In this document: positions 7,023 to 16,061 of the stretch, piece after piece | How the letters are laid out: every line of letters starts with the position of its first letter | Position numbering within the stretch: position 1 is the stretch's first letter | DNA from: an uncultured Schlesneria sp. | GTDB taxonomy: Bacteria > Planctomycetota > Planctomycetia > Planctomycetales > Planctomycetaceae | Length of the DNA stretch: 34,325 nucleotides | Direction: 5' to 3' | Assembly (NCBI GenBank): GCA_903911795.1 | Contig: CAIWEX010000552.1 | Location: forward strand, 1 to 34,325 | Notes under the pieces: model-generated | The model's input: the letters and a program-made list of their open reading frames with translations, nothing else | Databases searched by the model: none | Told to the model about the DNA's origin: nothing | Made by a program: the position numbers and the translations under genes

Positions 7023-8507
7023 CTACGAAACGACGTGGACCAGCATCATGTCGTGCCATTCGAGTGACCAGTCGCTGCTTCCTACCAGCACCAGCTTACT
7101 GCCGGAATCGAGCATCTTCTGTTCGCGGCCAAGTGCAGTGACAAACGCCAATAGTTCTTTCGGAGGTTTGGCAACAGCATCGGTTTCGATGGGGGCCACA
7201 CCCCAGAACAGGCACATGCGTCGTGCCACTTCTGGTCTGTCTGTCAGAGCGATAATGGGGACGTGAGGGCGCTGCTTCGAGATTGCCATCGCCGTTTTGC
7301 CCCCCGCCGTTGCAGCAACGATCAGGTCTGCACCGAGATGAGCTGCCGCTGTGGCGGCTCCGTGTGTGACCGCTTCGGTGATAGCGGTGGCACGATTTCG
7401 AGGGAGGCTGCGCGAATCGGTCCCCGCTTTGCGCGGCTCCAGCAACCGCTCGGCTTCACGAGCGATCCTGCTCATCATGGCGACTGCTTCGACGGGAAAA
7501 TCCCCCGCAGCCGTTTCACCTGACAGCATGACGGCGTCAGTTCCATCCAGCACAGCGTTGAACACGTCGCTCGCTTCGGCTCGCGTCGGAATCTCGCTCT
7601 TTTGCATGGAGTCGAGCATCTGCGTCGCTGTGATGACCGGTGTTCGGTGTTCGTTACAGAGTTGAATGATTTTCTTCTGCAGGCCGGGGACGCGGTAGAT
7701 ATCGGTTTCAACCCCGAGATCTCCGCGAGCCACCATCACGGCATCCGCCTCGGCAATGATCGCATCAAGATCCGAGATCGCTTCGGCCTTTTCAATTTTG
7801 GCAACGATCCACGGCGGCGTCTTCGTTGGATGTTCTGCAATCACCGCACGCAGTTGTTTCAAATCCTCAACGCGTCGGACGAAGCTTAAGCCGATGAAAT
7901 CGATGCCATGGTCCAAGGCCCACTGCAAATCGATGCGATCTTTGTCGGTCAGGCTGGGGGTACTCAGGGCAACTCCCGGAAGATTGACTCCCTGTCGACT
8001 GCGAATCAGGCCGGGTTGCACGACCTGGCACAAGACCCGGCCGGCGACTGCGTCCTGAGTGACAACGCGAAGCGAGACAATCCCATCGGCAAGCAGTACG
8101 CGATCACCCGGCCGTAGATCGTCGATCAATGGTTCATACGTGCAGGTGAGTTGGGGAATCGCCGCAGCGGAACAATCTGCGGTCCCGGAACGAACAAACT
8201 CGACTTCGGTGGCGTGTCGCAGCCGAAGCCCTTCTTCGGGCAACAATCCCAGGCGAATCTTGGGTCCGGACAAGTCACCCAGAATCCCGATCGGCCGACG
8301 CCGCTCCGCCGAAAGCTCGCGAATCCATGTCACGATCTGAGCAAACCAGTCATGGCTGCCATGGGCGAAATTTAGTCGAACGACATCGACGCCAGCATCA
8401 AACAGTTGCGCGAGTTTTTCACGACTTCCCGATGCCGGCCCCACGGTTGCGACGATCTTGGTCTTAACCAGCGGGCCTTCCCGATATTGCGGTTGTCCCG
8501 ACTCCAT
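7023..8507 (-). CDS. pyk: Pyruvate kinase
   Basis: Converts phosphoenolpyruvate and ADP to pyruvate and ATP, the last step of glycolysis. Recognised by KTKIVATVGPASGSREKL at the N-terminus, VVRLNFAHGSHDW, the B-domain region, the catalytic segment PPWIVAKIEKAEAI, AVMVARGDLGVE, VITATQMLDSM and DAVMLSGETAAGDFPVEAV, then a full C-terminal domain. I chose the ATG at 8507 (494 residues) because AAGGA lies 8 nt upstream. An ATG at 8546 would add 13 residues and overlap the preceding stop as ATGA but has only a weak ribosome-binding site. The gene follows the DUF255 lipoprotein gene, so the two are probably cotranscribed. Its last codons are duplicated at 6253-6279. Confidence 0.96.
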   Translation of the reverse strand: MESGQPQYREGPLVKTKIVATVGPASGSREKLAQLFDAGVDVVRLNFAHGSHDWFAQIVTWIRELSAERRRPIGILGDLSGPKIRLGLLPEEGLRLRHATEVEFVRSGTADCSAAAIPQLTCTYEPLIDDLRPGDRVLLADGIVSLRVVTQDAVAGRVLCQVVQPGLIRSRQGVNLPGVALSTPSLTDKDRIDLQWALDHGIDFIGLSFVRRVEDLKQLRAVIAEHPTKTPPWIVAKIEKAEAISDLDAIIAEADAVMVARGDLGVETDIYRVPGLQKKIIQLCNEHRTPVITATQMLDSMQKSEIPTRAEASDVFNAVLDGTDAVMLSGETAAGDFPVEAVAMMSRIAREAERLLEPRKAGTDSRSLPRNRATAITEAVTHGAATAAAHLGADLIVAATAGGKTAMAISKQRPHVPIIALTDRPEVARRMCLFWGVAPIETDAVAKPPKELLAFVTALGREQKMLDSGSKLVLVGSSDWSLEWHDMMLVHVVS

Positions 8508-8542
8508 AAACCAAATCCTTCTCGTATGGCTCAGATCATTGA

Positions 8543-11107
8543 TCATTTGCTCGGATCGAGCTTGGTATTGAATAACGTCGGGTTGATTGGCTTGACGACT
8601 TCGCCCGGTTTGGCAATGGGAAGTTTACCAGTCAGCTTGATCGATTTCGGTGGCAAACAACCTTTTTCATTACAGGCCTGATAGTTGATTGTGATTTCCA
8701 TGTCTTCGGTCAGGCCACCCGCTTCCTTGGGAATCTTTAAGGTCCCGCGGATCTGGACTTCACCTTCATACACCATGACTTCGTCGTCTGAACCTTCAAA
8801 CTTGAAGCCAGATCCTTTCGGGTACTTCACGTCAACGAGTTCCAATCCGTTCTTTGACTTCCAGGTGACCTTGGTCGGGATTTGAAACTCTTCTGTCGCC
8901 GGATTTGCATTGACGTGCCAGCCCTTGGCAACTTCCAGAACAACCACGACCTGACAGGCGCTGCCAGCCGGAAGTTTATCCACGGAAAGAAACGCTTTGG
9001 CTTTGACGTGTTCCGGCTTTTTGGGTGCATCTTCCTTTTGCGTTGTCGGGACGACTTCACCGGGAGCGTCGACAGCATCCGCCTGGACCACGGCATTGTT
9101 TTTGGGCGGTACAGCGACGTCTGATGTTTTCTTCGGTGAATCCACCAGCAGTTCTGAAATTGCCAGGGCCAGAACGGTCAATCCTCGCGGCGACTGTTCG
9201 AGATTTGACGCAAACAAATCGACGATTGTCTGGGCTTCTTCGCGGTATCTTTTGTCATCGGTCAGCTTCGCCAGTTTCGTCAGGTTTCGGGCACTGACGC
9301 TGTTGCCTGCGGGAAGTACGCCGTCGTAGCAATTCTTGGTGCGAGCCAGCAGTTCCTCGTGCTGATGCGACGTGAAGAAGAACGCACCACCCGCTTCATC
9401 GCGAAACATCTTTAATTGATCGTCCTGTAGTTTTCTGGCAGCTGTCAGCCACTTGGCATCATTCGTCACCGAATGCAGTGCCAGCAGTCCATCAATGACA
9501 AAAGCGTAGTCATCCAGATAGGCATTGAGCTTGGCAACACCAGCCGTGTGAGTATGCAGCAGCCGCCCCTGCTGATCGCGCATGTTCGTCAACACAAACT
9601 GGGCAGCCTTTTCGGCGATCCGAATGAATTCAGGCTGATCTAAGGTCCCGCCAGCGCGTGCGAACGCTCCGATCATTAGACCATTCCAGCCTGCGAGTAT
9701 TTTCTCGTCGCGTAGCAACTTCTGTCGCTGATTCCGTACGTCTAGCAACTTCTGTCGAGAAACTGTGAATTCGTCCATGACGGCGCCGGAACGAGTTCCC
9801 CCCAACGGCACGTCTTTCGCCGGCCCAGGCAACTGGTCGACGGAAAGTCGCAACACGTTCCCATGTTCGAAGTCTGACAATTCCTTGACGTGATACGCAT
9901 CCTTGAATGCTTCGGAGTTCTTGCCGAGAACCTTGTCGATATCGCGAGATTCCCAGACGTAGAATTCCCCTTCCACACCGTTTGTTTCGGCATCCAGCGC
10001 CGAAAAGAAGGCACCTTCACTGCTGGTCAACTCACGTTCGACGAATCCCAGAAGTTCCTCGGCAACTTGCTTGTACAGCGGATTTTTGGTCGCGGCAAAA
10101 GCGTTCGCATACAGATCTGCGAGCTGTGCCTGGTCGTAAAGCATCTTTTCGAAATGGGGAACCAGCCACTGTCGATCGACGGAGTAACGATGGAACCCGC
10201 CTCCAAGATGATCGCGAATACCACCACAGGCCATGTTCATCAGAGTGAGATCTAGCAACTTCGCCGCTTCAGGATTCGGCTGATGTTTCAGCGATTCCTG
10301 AACAAACAGCAGCTTGGCAGGGGTCGGAAACTTCGGGCTTCGAGTGCGCTGCGGAGTAAAATCAACACCGCCGTACTCTGGATCGAAACTGGCAACAACC
10401 GCATCAAACGACTTCTGAACCAAGGCCTGATTCGCTTCGACGGGTTTCAGGGAGAGTTTAGGACGCATCACGCGACGAGTTTCATTGGCGAGAATCTCGG
10501 CGTTCCCTTCCATCTGTTCTTTCTTGGTGCCCCACAGATCGATCAAGCGTTCCAGGACAGTCGGAAATCCGGTTGCACCATCGGTATCTTCGGGAGGAAA
10601 ATAAGTCCCCCCGGCAACAGGCTTTCCTTCCGGAGTCATAAACATCGACAACGGCCAGCCTCCCCCTGAAGCGGTGCCGATGGCCTGGTAATAGACCTGA
10701 AGTGCCGTCATGTAAACATCGTCGACATCCGGCCGTTCTTCGCGATCCACCTTAATACAGACAAAGTGCTTGTTCAGTGTCTTGGCAATCGCCTCGTTCA
10801 CGAAGACCTTTCGCTCCATCACGTGGCACCAGTAGCAACTGCTGTATCCGACCGAGAGGAAAATCAGCTTCCCCTCCTTCTTGGCCTTCTCAAACGCCTC
10901 AGGCCCCCAAGGGTACCAGTCGACGGGGTTGTGAGCGTGCAGCAAGAGATAAGGGCTGGTTTCACGAACGAGTCGATTCGGTTTTCCCTTCGCTTTCGGT
11001 GCCCCCTTGGCGTCATCGCCAGCGGCCCCTTGCTTTGATGCGCACCCCAGCAGAATGAGGCCAGCCAGGCCAAGCAGAAGTCCGTAAGATCGTGCCAGTC
11101 GTTTCAT
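8543..11107 (-). CDS. DUF255 thioredoxin-domain lipoprotein with DsbD-alpha-like C-terminus
   Basis: An 854-residue envelope protein. The lipobox LILLGC places the lipid anchor on C22. The DUF255/SSP411 (YyaL) thioredoxin-like domain follows, with [20 protein letters not shown] and the redox motif C91-Y-W-C94. An alpha/alpha-barrel domain of six-hairpin type covers about residues 230-640 ([45 protein letters not shown]). The C-terminal 150 residues look like the N-terminal domain of DsbD ([26 protein letters not shown] with C812 and C817). This architecture suggests a periplasmic thiol-redox protein. A longer frame reaches 11254, but the ATG at 11107 has GGAG 7 nt upstream and gives the lipobox. 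Confidence 0.92.
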   Translation of the reverse strand: MKRLARSYGLLLGLAGLILLGCASKQGAAGDDAKGAPKAKGKPNRLVRETSPYLLLHAHNPVDWYPWGPEAFEKAKKEGKLIFLSVGYSSCYWCHVMERKVFVNEAIAKTLNKHFVCIKVDREERPDVDDVYMTALQVYYQAIGTASGGGWPLSMFMTPEGKPVAGGTYFPPEDTDGATGFPTVLERLIDLWGTKKEQMEGNAEILANETRRVMRPKLSLKPVEANQALVQKSFDAVVASFDPEYGGVDFTPQRTRSPKFPTPAKLLFVQESLKHQPNPEAAKLLDLTLMNMACGGIRDHLGGGFHRYSVDRQWLVPHFEKMLYDQAQLADLYANAFAATKNPLYKQVAEELLGFVERELTSSEGAFFSALDAETNGVEGEFYVWESRDIDKVLGKNSEAFKDAYHVKELSDFEHGNVLRLSVDQLPGPAKDVPLGGTRSGAVMDEFTVSRQKLLDVRNQRQKLLRDEKILAGWNGLMIGAFARAGGTLDQPEFIRIAEKAAQFVLTNMRDQQGRLLHTHTAGVAKLNAYLDDYAFVIDGLLALHSVTNDAKWLTAARKLQDDQLKMFRDEAGGAFFFTSHQHEELLARTKNCYDGVLPAGNSVSARNLTKLAKLTDDKRYREEAQTIVDLFASNLEQSPRGLTVLALAISELLVDSPKKTSDVAVPPKNNAVVQADAVDAPGEVVPTTQKEDAPKKPEHVKAKAFLSVDKLPAGSACQVVVVLEVAKGWHVNANPATEEFQIPTKVTWKSKNGLELVDVKYPKGSGFKFEGSDDEVMVYEGEVQIRGTLKIPKEAGGLTEDMEITINYQACNEKGCLPPKSIKLTGKLPIAKPGEVVKPINPTLFNTKLDPSK

Positions 11108-11320
11108 GTCGCAGCTCCATCTGTCGAGCGTTCGGCGGTCAGCAATCGGCAAAGGGGATTCACCGAGGTCTATGCGCACGTCATCGCGGTTGAGGTGACT
11201 AACAGCCATGAGGTCAGCAGGCACCTTCCCCACGTGTGGCACAGCCCGCAACATTCTAAGTTCAAACAGACGATGGGGGAAGTCCGCGCTGATTCAATGC
11301 CAGGGCAATCGCCTTTTTCA

Positions 11321-11419
11321 ACGTAAGGTGGGACCAACTCGCTTCGAGCGCAGGCCCACCATAAGGAAACGTCGTGAATTAATGGTGGGCGGGCGCGGCG
11401 AACTGGTCCCACCCTACGT
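11321..11419. repeat. Long imperfect palindrome, arms about 40 nt
   Basis: ACGTAAGGTGGGACCAACTC (11321-11340), continuing to GGCCCACCAT at 11362, is mirrored by ATGGTGGGCGGGCGC to AACTGGTCCCACCCTACGT (11382-11419) around a loop of about 19 nt. The arms are roughly 80 percent complementary. It resembles a REP/MITE-like intergenic element and has no coding capacity. Confidence 0.75.
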
Positions 11420-11527
11420 CAGCACAGACGTGACTGTGGATGTATTCCGTTTTTCTGAACCCGTTGAGATTCCAGCAGTGATCAACTGGGTGAAACCGTC
11501 GAATAGCCTGTGACCATCAGCCGAAAC

Positions 11528-11592
11528 GCGTTAGCGTCCGGTTTCTGGAGATGCGTGTCCGCAGTCGTCCATCGGAACCGGACGCTAGCCGC
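11528..11592. repeat. Palindrome with GCGTTAGCGTCCGG arms
   Basis: GCGTTAGCGTCCGGTTT (11528-11544) pairs with AACCGGACGCTAGCCGC (11576-11592), nearly perfect over 17 nt around a 31-nt loop. It is a separate element from the palindrome just upstream. It lies 59 bp beyond the SMP-30 stop and could end that transcript, although there is no T-tract. Confidence 0.7.
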
Positions 11593-11651
11593 ACTCTGTT
11601 GGCCGACAGTTCGCTTGGCATGACGATTCGATAACTCAAGACTCGCTGTTC

Positions 11652-12701
11652 TTACGGGACCTGAAGTTCCGGGTGATATCCTGTGGACTTCAACGTGATG
11701 CGGTACAAACCGGTACCGGCAGTCACGTATAACGTCGATCCATCAGTCCCTTTGCCGAAAGTGCAGTTGGTCGGCAGAGGCTCCGTCGGAATATAGGCGA
11801 GTTCTTTCCCTGCCGGGGAGTAGACCACGATCCCGTGGCGTTCTTCTTTTCGGATGGCACAGTAGATCCGACCTGCGGTGTCGGTTGTCATACCGTCGGT
11901 CCCAGTCCCCTTGCCGAAGTCGATCAGCACTTTCTTCGGACCCAGGCTGCCATCGTCGTGGATCGGAAACGCATTCAACGTCATGCGTGGTTCCCTGGGA
12001 GCAGTCCCTGCAGGCTCCAGGCCAGTGGCTCCGTTGTCGGTCTCCGCGACATAGAGCGTTTTCGAGTCGGGTGACAGAATCAGGCCGTTTGGCTTGCGGA
12101 TGTCGGTTGTCGCTCGATGGACCTTTCCATCAGGATCGACGCGATAAACGCTCATGTGATCCAGTTCCAGCGGCTCCTTGCCGACGTAGCGCGGGTCGCT
12201 GAAGTAGACTCGCCCCGACGGATGGATGACCAGATCATTGGGGGCATTGAATTTCTTCCCGTCGAACTTGTCGACGATGACTTTCATTTTGCCATCCGCA
12301 GTGACTTCGCACAGGCCACGCATTCCGATATTAGCGCCGCAAGCCGCAAGCAATCGTCCTTTGGAATCGAAGAACAGCCCGTTACTCTGGCCACTGTCGG
12401 CAACGTGAACTGATGTCTTGCTGGTGGCGGGATCGAAACGCATGATTCGGCCGGGGTTCTTCGCTTCGATGGCGATGTCGCTGAAATAGACCTTTCCGTC
12501 TGTTGCAACTGCCACCCCTTCGGTGAACTCCCCCTCATTCCAGAGTCGTTCCAGTTTGGCTCCCGCTGGCAGGATTGCGGGATCGCCTGTTGGCTCGGTC
12601 TGACCATAGGCAGTCGCGACGGATGCGATCAGTAACGCAAAATTGAACCAGCGGACGGCATTCACTTTGCAACCTGACAAGAGTTCATAAGAAGTTTGCA
12701 T
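11652..12701 (-). CDS. Secreted SMP-30/gluconolactonase-like beta-propeller
   Basis: A 349-residue calcium-dependent six-bladed beta-propeller of the SMP-30/LRE family, whose members hydrolyse sugar lactones. An N-terminal hydrophobic segment (VRWFNFALLIASVATAYG) acts as a signal peptide. Family motifs are LWNEGEFTEGVAVATDGKVY (metal-binding Glu near 61), KKFNAPNDLVIHPSGRVYF with N155, RKPNGLILSPDSKTLYVAET, and a final propeller blade. The frame is open to 12938, but the extra N-terminus is translated from the R1 repeat. The ATG at 12701 has GAGG 7 nt upstream and yields the signal peptide. Secreted SMP-30 proteins are numerous in planctomycetes, and the natural lactone is unknown. Confidence 0.9.
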   Translation of the reverse strand: MQTSYELLSGCKVNAVRWFNFALLIASVATAYGQTEPTGDPAILPAGAKLERLWNEGEFTEGVAVATDGKVYFSDIAIEAKNPGRIMRFDPATSKTSVHVADSGQSNGLFFDSKGRLLAACGANIGMRGLCEVTADGKMKVIVDKFDGKKFNAPNDLVIHPSGRVYFSDPRYVGKEPLELDHMSVYRVDPDGKVHRATTDIRKPNGLILSPDSKTLYVAETDNGATGLEPAGTAPREPRMTLNAFPIHDDGSLGPKKVLIDFGKGTGTDGMTTDTAGRIYCAIRKEERHGIVVYSPAGKELAYIPTEPLPTNCTFGKGTDGSTLYVTAGTGLYRITLKSTGYHPELQVP

Positions 12702-13030
12702 CACGTGACCTCGACGAAGAGTTGGAACAGATCCGCTTTGAGAATGTCGGTGGAAAGCGACCGATCTGTTTCTACCGCTCTTCGGTGATCTTGTGCAACC
12801 GATCTCAAGTTTCAGAAGATGCGCGACGGGGTGGCGGGCGCACCCGCTTTGGGGAAGCCCCCGTTCAAACGCGTTCCGTTTCGGGGGCTTCTGCAAAGCC
12901 AGTGCGCCCCCGCCACCCAAACGCTTGAGCGGCATCACCCAAACTCTGGAGCGGACTCAAAAGGCTCTCCAACCGCGTGCGGATCCACACAAGTCGGTTT
13001 CCAGTACGCGAACGTCAGTCGAATTGCCCA
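12702..13030. other. Intergenic region carrying repeat R1 copy B
   Basis: Between the SMP-30 start and the oxidoreductase stop. Apart from R1 copy B (12831-12918) nothing is recognised. The SMP-30 promoter should lie between 12702 and about 12830. Confidence 0.5.
12831..12918 (-). repeat. Interspersed palindromic repeat R1, copy B
   Basis: The reverse complement of this stretch matches 2681-2753: GCGCACTGGCTTTGCAGAAG, then CCCCCGAAA-GGAA-GCGTTT, then GGGGGCTTCCCC-AAGCGGGT. This copy keeps longer ends (GTGGCGGGCGCACC and GGTGCG...CGCCACC), which also pair with each other, so the whole element is palindromic. Confidence 0.8.
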
Positions 13031-14116
13031 CTAAGCCGCTTCGCGGCGTGGGCGACTGATCTGTGGATTGGGGCCGACGGCTCCGTCGGGACTTCCCTGC
13101 CATTGATGAGCGGCAACGCTCTTCAAGACTTCATCAGCCACCAGCATGGCGGACAGGCCTTGAATACCGTCGACGTGGGGAACTCGGCCAGTCTGGATGC
13201 ATTCGACAAAGTCGTTCAGTTCACAGGTTAAGGCGTCTGGACCGGTCGAATCGACCGCGATGGATTCCACCTGCACGAAACTTCCGAACACGTCCTTTTT
13301 CAGTTGCTCCATGTCAGCCCCAGGCTGACGGGCCAAGTCCAGCGGGGATGGGCCGAAGCGCAGTCTGTCTGAAGGTGAATACTGTTGAACGGCGCGAGTA
13401 TGCATGTCGCACGTGACACACCCATTTGCAGACCAGGCCTGAAGCGAACGACTGACTGTCGGGCTGATTCGGCTGGCCGTCAAATCGGCCAGGCAGCCGT
13501 TGGCAAATCTCAAGCGAGCCTGGACTGCATCTTCGTGCCCACCGATGACGGTCACGCCAAATGCTTCAACGCTCGTCAGTGTGCTGCGTACCAGCGACAG
13601 GACCAGGTCGATGTCGTGAATCATCAGGTCATGGACGACGCCGATGTCTGTCGAGCGAAATGTATAGGCGCTCGTTCGTTCGGCTCGAATGTATTTTGGA
13701 TCGTGAATGCGTTCCGCTGCGGCCTGAAATGCGGGATTGAATCGTTCAATATGCCCTACTTGCAGCAGCGTATTCTGCCCGGCCGCGAGTTCAACAAGTT
13801 GTCGAGCCTGTTCGACGTTGGCTGCCAGCGGCTTTTCGACGAGTACCGGGATGCCGGCACGCAGGAAGTCTCCTGCCACCTGCCAATGTGCAACCGTTGG
13901 AACGACGACCGAGACTGCGTCGATAGCGTTGCCTGAGAGCAACTCCTGATAGTCGGCCAGCCATCTGGTCCGACATTTCGCAGCAACGTCCTGCCCCTGT
14001 TCGGCTCGACTGTCAACAACCGCGATCAGTTCGACGGCAGGATTTTCACTCAGGATCCGAGCGTGGTGACGACCCAGAGCACCGACTCCGATCACGGCCA
14101 TTTTGAGACGCGGCAT
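13031..14116 (-). CDS. Gfo/Idh/MocA family oxidoreductase in the lipid A locus
   Basis: NAD(P)-dependent sugar oxidoreductase of 361 residues. The Rossmann motif is GVGALGRHHARIL (10-22), the conserved EKP is at 94-96, and the C-terminal catalytic segment has VVHDLMIHDIDL (H162, H167, D170). It lies 54 bp downstream of lpxA on the same strand, so it should act on a UDP-sugar or lipid A precursor. In some bacteria the Gfo/Idh enzyme GnnA oxidises UDP-GlcNAc at C3 for GlcNAc3N-type lipid A, working with an aminotransferase (GnnB). No aminotransferase is visible here, so a GnnA role is only a hypothesis. There is no signal peptide. Confidence 0.88.
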   Translation of the reverse strand: MPRLKMAVIGVGALGRHHARILSENPAVELIAVVDSRAEQGQDVAAKCRTRWLADYQELLSGNAIDAVSVVVPTVAHWQVAGDFLRAGIPVLVEKPLAANVEQARQLVELAAGQNTLLQVGHIERFNPAFQAAAERIHDPKYIRAERTSAYTFRSTDIGVVHDLMIHDIDLVLSLVRSTLTSVEAFGVTVIGGHEDAVQARLRFANGCLADLTASRISPTVSRSLQAWSANGCVTCDMHTRAVQQYSPSDRLRFGPSPLDLARQPGADMEQLKKDVFGSFVQVESIAVDSTGPDALTCELNDFVECIQTGRVPHVDGIQGLSAMLVADEVLKSVAAHQWQGSPDGAVGPNPQISRPRREAA

Positions 14117-14170
14117 AGTATTGACAGCAGTTCCGATGAAAGTTGACGGTTACACGAGGCGGTTACGTGA

Positions 14171-15019
14171 TCAGGCTGCTCGCCGTTCGACTTCCGCAGC
14201 AGCGGGCTGGTTTCGGAAAGCCTCACGACCACGGCCATTTTTTCCCTTGGCTGACCATTCCACAAAGTTCAGCAATGTCATCAATTCAATGGGAAGGACA
14301 CCCTCGGTCTCGGCAATCAGGATCTCACGGATCTCTGAGAGTCTCTTGTGTTCTCGATACATCAGCTTGAAAGCTCGGCGAACGCAGGCAATCGCCGTTT
14401 CCGAAATTCCGCGGCGACGCATCCCCACGACGTTGATGGTGACCACTTCGGGGTTATCCGCACTGGCAGACAACATATAAGGAGGGACATCCTGAACGAC
14501 GCGACACATTCCTCCCACGAAGGAACCTGTTCCGAGCGTTGTGAAGTGATGAACCGCCGAATTGCCCGAAACGATCGCATGGTCGTGCACATGAACGTGT
14601 CCGCCCAGCAAGACGCCATTGGTCAGGATCGTATTGTTGAACACATGGCAGTTGTGAGCGACGTGGGAATTGGCCATCAGGAAATTCCGATTGCCAATCC
14701 GGGTGACGCCGTCTTCTTTGTCAGCACCACGATTAACGGTCACGCCTTCGCGAAACAGGTTGTCATCACCAATTTCAACTCGAGTTGGCCCTCCCTGGTA
14801 GCAGAAGTCTTGAGGTTCACCCCCAATGACTGCTCCGGGAAAGAAGCGGTTTCGTTCGCCGACTGTGGTATTGCCGACAATCACCACGTTGCTGTGCAGG
14901 ACACATCCAGCACCCAGGACGACGTCGGGACCAACGACACAGAAGGGACCGATTTCGACGTCGCTGCCCAACTGCGCCTGGGGATCGACTTGAGCGAGTG
15001 GCGAAATGCGCGAGGTCAT
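14171..15019 (-). CDS. lpxA: UDP-N-acetylglucosamine acyltransferase
   Basis: First committed enzyme family of lipid A synthesis: acyl-ACP plus UDP-GlcNAc gives 3-O-acyl-UDP-GlcNAc. The left-handed beta-helix is visible as hexapeptide repeats across residues 1-190. The catalytic base is H122 in NSHVAHNC, matching E. coli H125. Further hallmarks are GEPQDFCYQGGPTRVEIGD, GGMCRVVQDVPPYML and the C-terminal INVVGMRRRGIS. The ATG at 15019 gives 282 residues; a TTG at 15034 would add five. Both starts have a weak ribosome-binding site. The gene lies 36 bp after the lpxC stop. The C-terminus has a basic tail of about 20 residues not usual in the family. Confidence 0.95.
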   Translation of the reverse strand: MTSRISPLAQVDPQAQLGSDVEIGPFCVVGPDVVLGAGCVLHSNVVIVGNTTVGERNRFFPGAVIGGEPQDFCYQGGPTRVEIGDDNLFREGVTVNRGADKEDGVTRIGNRNFLMANSHVAHNCHVFNNTILTNGVLLGGHVHVHDHAIVSGNSAVHHFTTLGTGSFVGGMCRVVQDVPPYMLSASADNPEVVTINVVGMRRRGISETAIACVRRAFKLMYREHKRLSEIREILIAETEGVLPIELMTLLNFVEWSAKGKNGRGREAFRNQPAAAEVERRAA

Positions 15020-15055
15020 GAGGTCGCTATCCAATGTAAGAGTGAGGATGAAACG

Positions 15056-15934
15056 TCAGGCAGGTGTCTTTAACAGGTGCAGTGGACTTCGCGCGACCGA
15101 TACCATCCGGCAAATGGCGTGGTTCAAATTGTGTCCCGAGCGATAGGCTCGAAAGTGCCCGTGCACATCACAACCCAGCAGCGCAAAATCACCAATACAA
15201 TCCAGAATCTTATGGCGAACACACTCGTCGGCGGCTCGCAACTGGTTCCCGATCACTCCGTCGGTCCCGAAAATCAGCAGATCTGCAGGGGTTACTCGAG
15301 AACCATATCCCTGAGATTTCAGTGCAGTGATTTCCGTTTCCAGAATGAATGTTCGGGCATAGGCCAGTCCGGTCACGAATGTTTCGGGTGAGAATTCAAA
15401 TGTCAGCAGCTGTGGCTTAATCGGCGAACGCGGTCCATAGTCCAGTTCGTAGCTGACGACGAGCGTCCGTCGAAAGACTGGACCGGCCGAGATTTCACTG
15501 CGATCATCATCGCCGCGCACGCTGTAGGCATCACCGATAACGAGAACATCACGAAGCGCAGACTGTTCTGTGAAGTCGGCTTCAAGAAGTGTTTTGACGA
15601 AGTCGAGTGACGACCCATCGGCACCGGGGGCTTCCGGGGCATTCAGTTGTACCAGGCAGTTGTCGATCTGCAATCCGGCCAGTGCGGCCATGACGTGCTC
15701 GATCAATTCAACAGAAGCCACACCGTTGGAGATTGCGGTTCGGCGTTGTCGAGGAACAACGTATTCCAAGGTTGCTGGAATGGGTGGTGTTCCTGGCAGG
15801 TCGATTCGCTGGAACGCGATCCCATGATTTTCTTCGGCAGGCAAGAAGCGAAGAGTCACATCGGCACCGGTCAAAAAGCCGAAACCGTGGAATTCAGCCG
15901 GGCGCGCGATGGTTCTTTGACGTCGCGGTTGCAA
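15056..15934 (-). CDS. lpxC: UDP-3-O-acyl-N-acetylglucosamine deacetylase
   Basis: Zinc-dependent deacetylase catalysing the committed step of lipid A synthesis. All catalytic residues are present: E79-H80 in LIEHVMAAL, H241 and D245 in VRHKILDCIGD, and H268 in YRSGHNLNH. The product is 292 residues, normal for LpxC, and is not fused to FabZ as in some phyla. The start is a TTG at 15934, unusual but supported by the strong ribosome-binding site GGGGAGG 5-7 nt upstream. It lies between ompH and lpxA. The order OmpH-LpxC-LpxA without lpxD or fabZ in this window suggests that those genes lie elsewhere. Confidence 0.95.
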   Translation of the reverse strand: MQPRRQRTIARPAEFHGFGFLTGADVTLRFLPAEENHGIAFQRIDLPGTPPIPATLEYVVPRQRRTAISNGVASVELIEHVMAALAGLQIDNCLVQLNAPEAPGADGSSLDFVKTLLEADFTEQSALRDVLVIGDAYSVRGDDDRSEISAGPVFRRTLVVSYELDYGPRSPIKPQLLTFEFSPETFVTGLAYARTFILETEITALKSQGYGSRVTPADLLIFGTDGVIGNQLRAADECVRHKILDCIGDFALLGCDVHGHFRAYRSGHNLNHAICRMVSVARSPLHLLKTPA

Positions 15935-16004
15935 GTGCCCCTCCCCTCGATTCGAGTGCTACCCTGTTGTGTGATTCAAGCAGCACGACAGCGGAACATG
16001 CAGT

Positions 16005-16030
16005 CGACCCCGGTCGGATAACCGGGGTCG
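16005..16030. other. Perfect 10-bp GC-rich hairpin between ompH and lpxC
   Basis: CGACCCCGGT (16005-16014) pairs with ACCGGGGTCG (16021-16030) around a 6-nt loop. It sits in the 127-bp gap between the ompH stop and lpxC start. No T-tract follows on the minus strand, so it may slow or protect the message rather than end it. Confidence 0.6.
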
Positions 16031-16061
16031 GCTGACGAGAAATCGATCCGACCGATCCGGA

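Larger units (their letters stand above)
11108..11651. other. 544-bp intergenic region with two palindromic elements
   Basis: No credible gene. The region holds the promoter of the DUF255 gene at its left end and two imperfect palindromes (11321-11419 and 11528-11592), listed separately. The remaining sequence shows nothing recognisable. Confidence 0.55.

Noticed and set aside
12702-12938. Longer N-terminus for the SMP-30 protein
   Set aside because: The extension is translated from repeat R1 and removes the signal peptide from the start; the ATG at 12701 has a ribosome-binding site.
16005-16030. Calling the ompH-lpxC hairpin a terminator
   Set aside because: The stem is strong but no T-tract follows on the minus strand.
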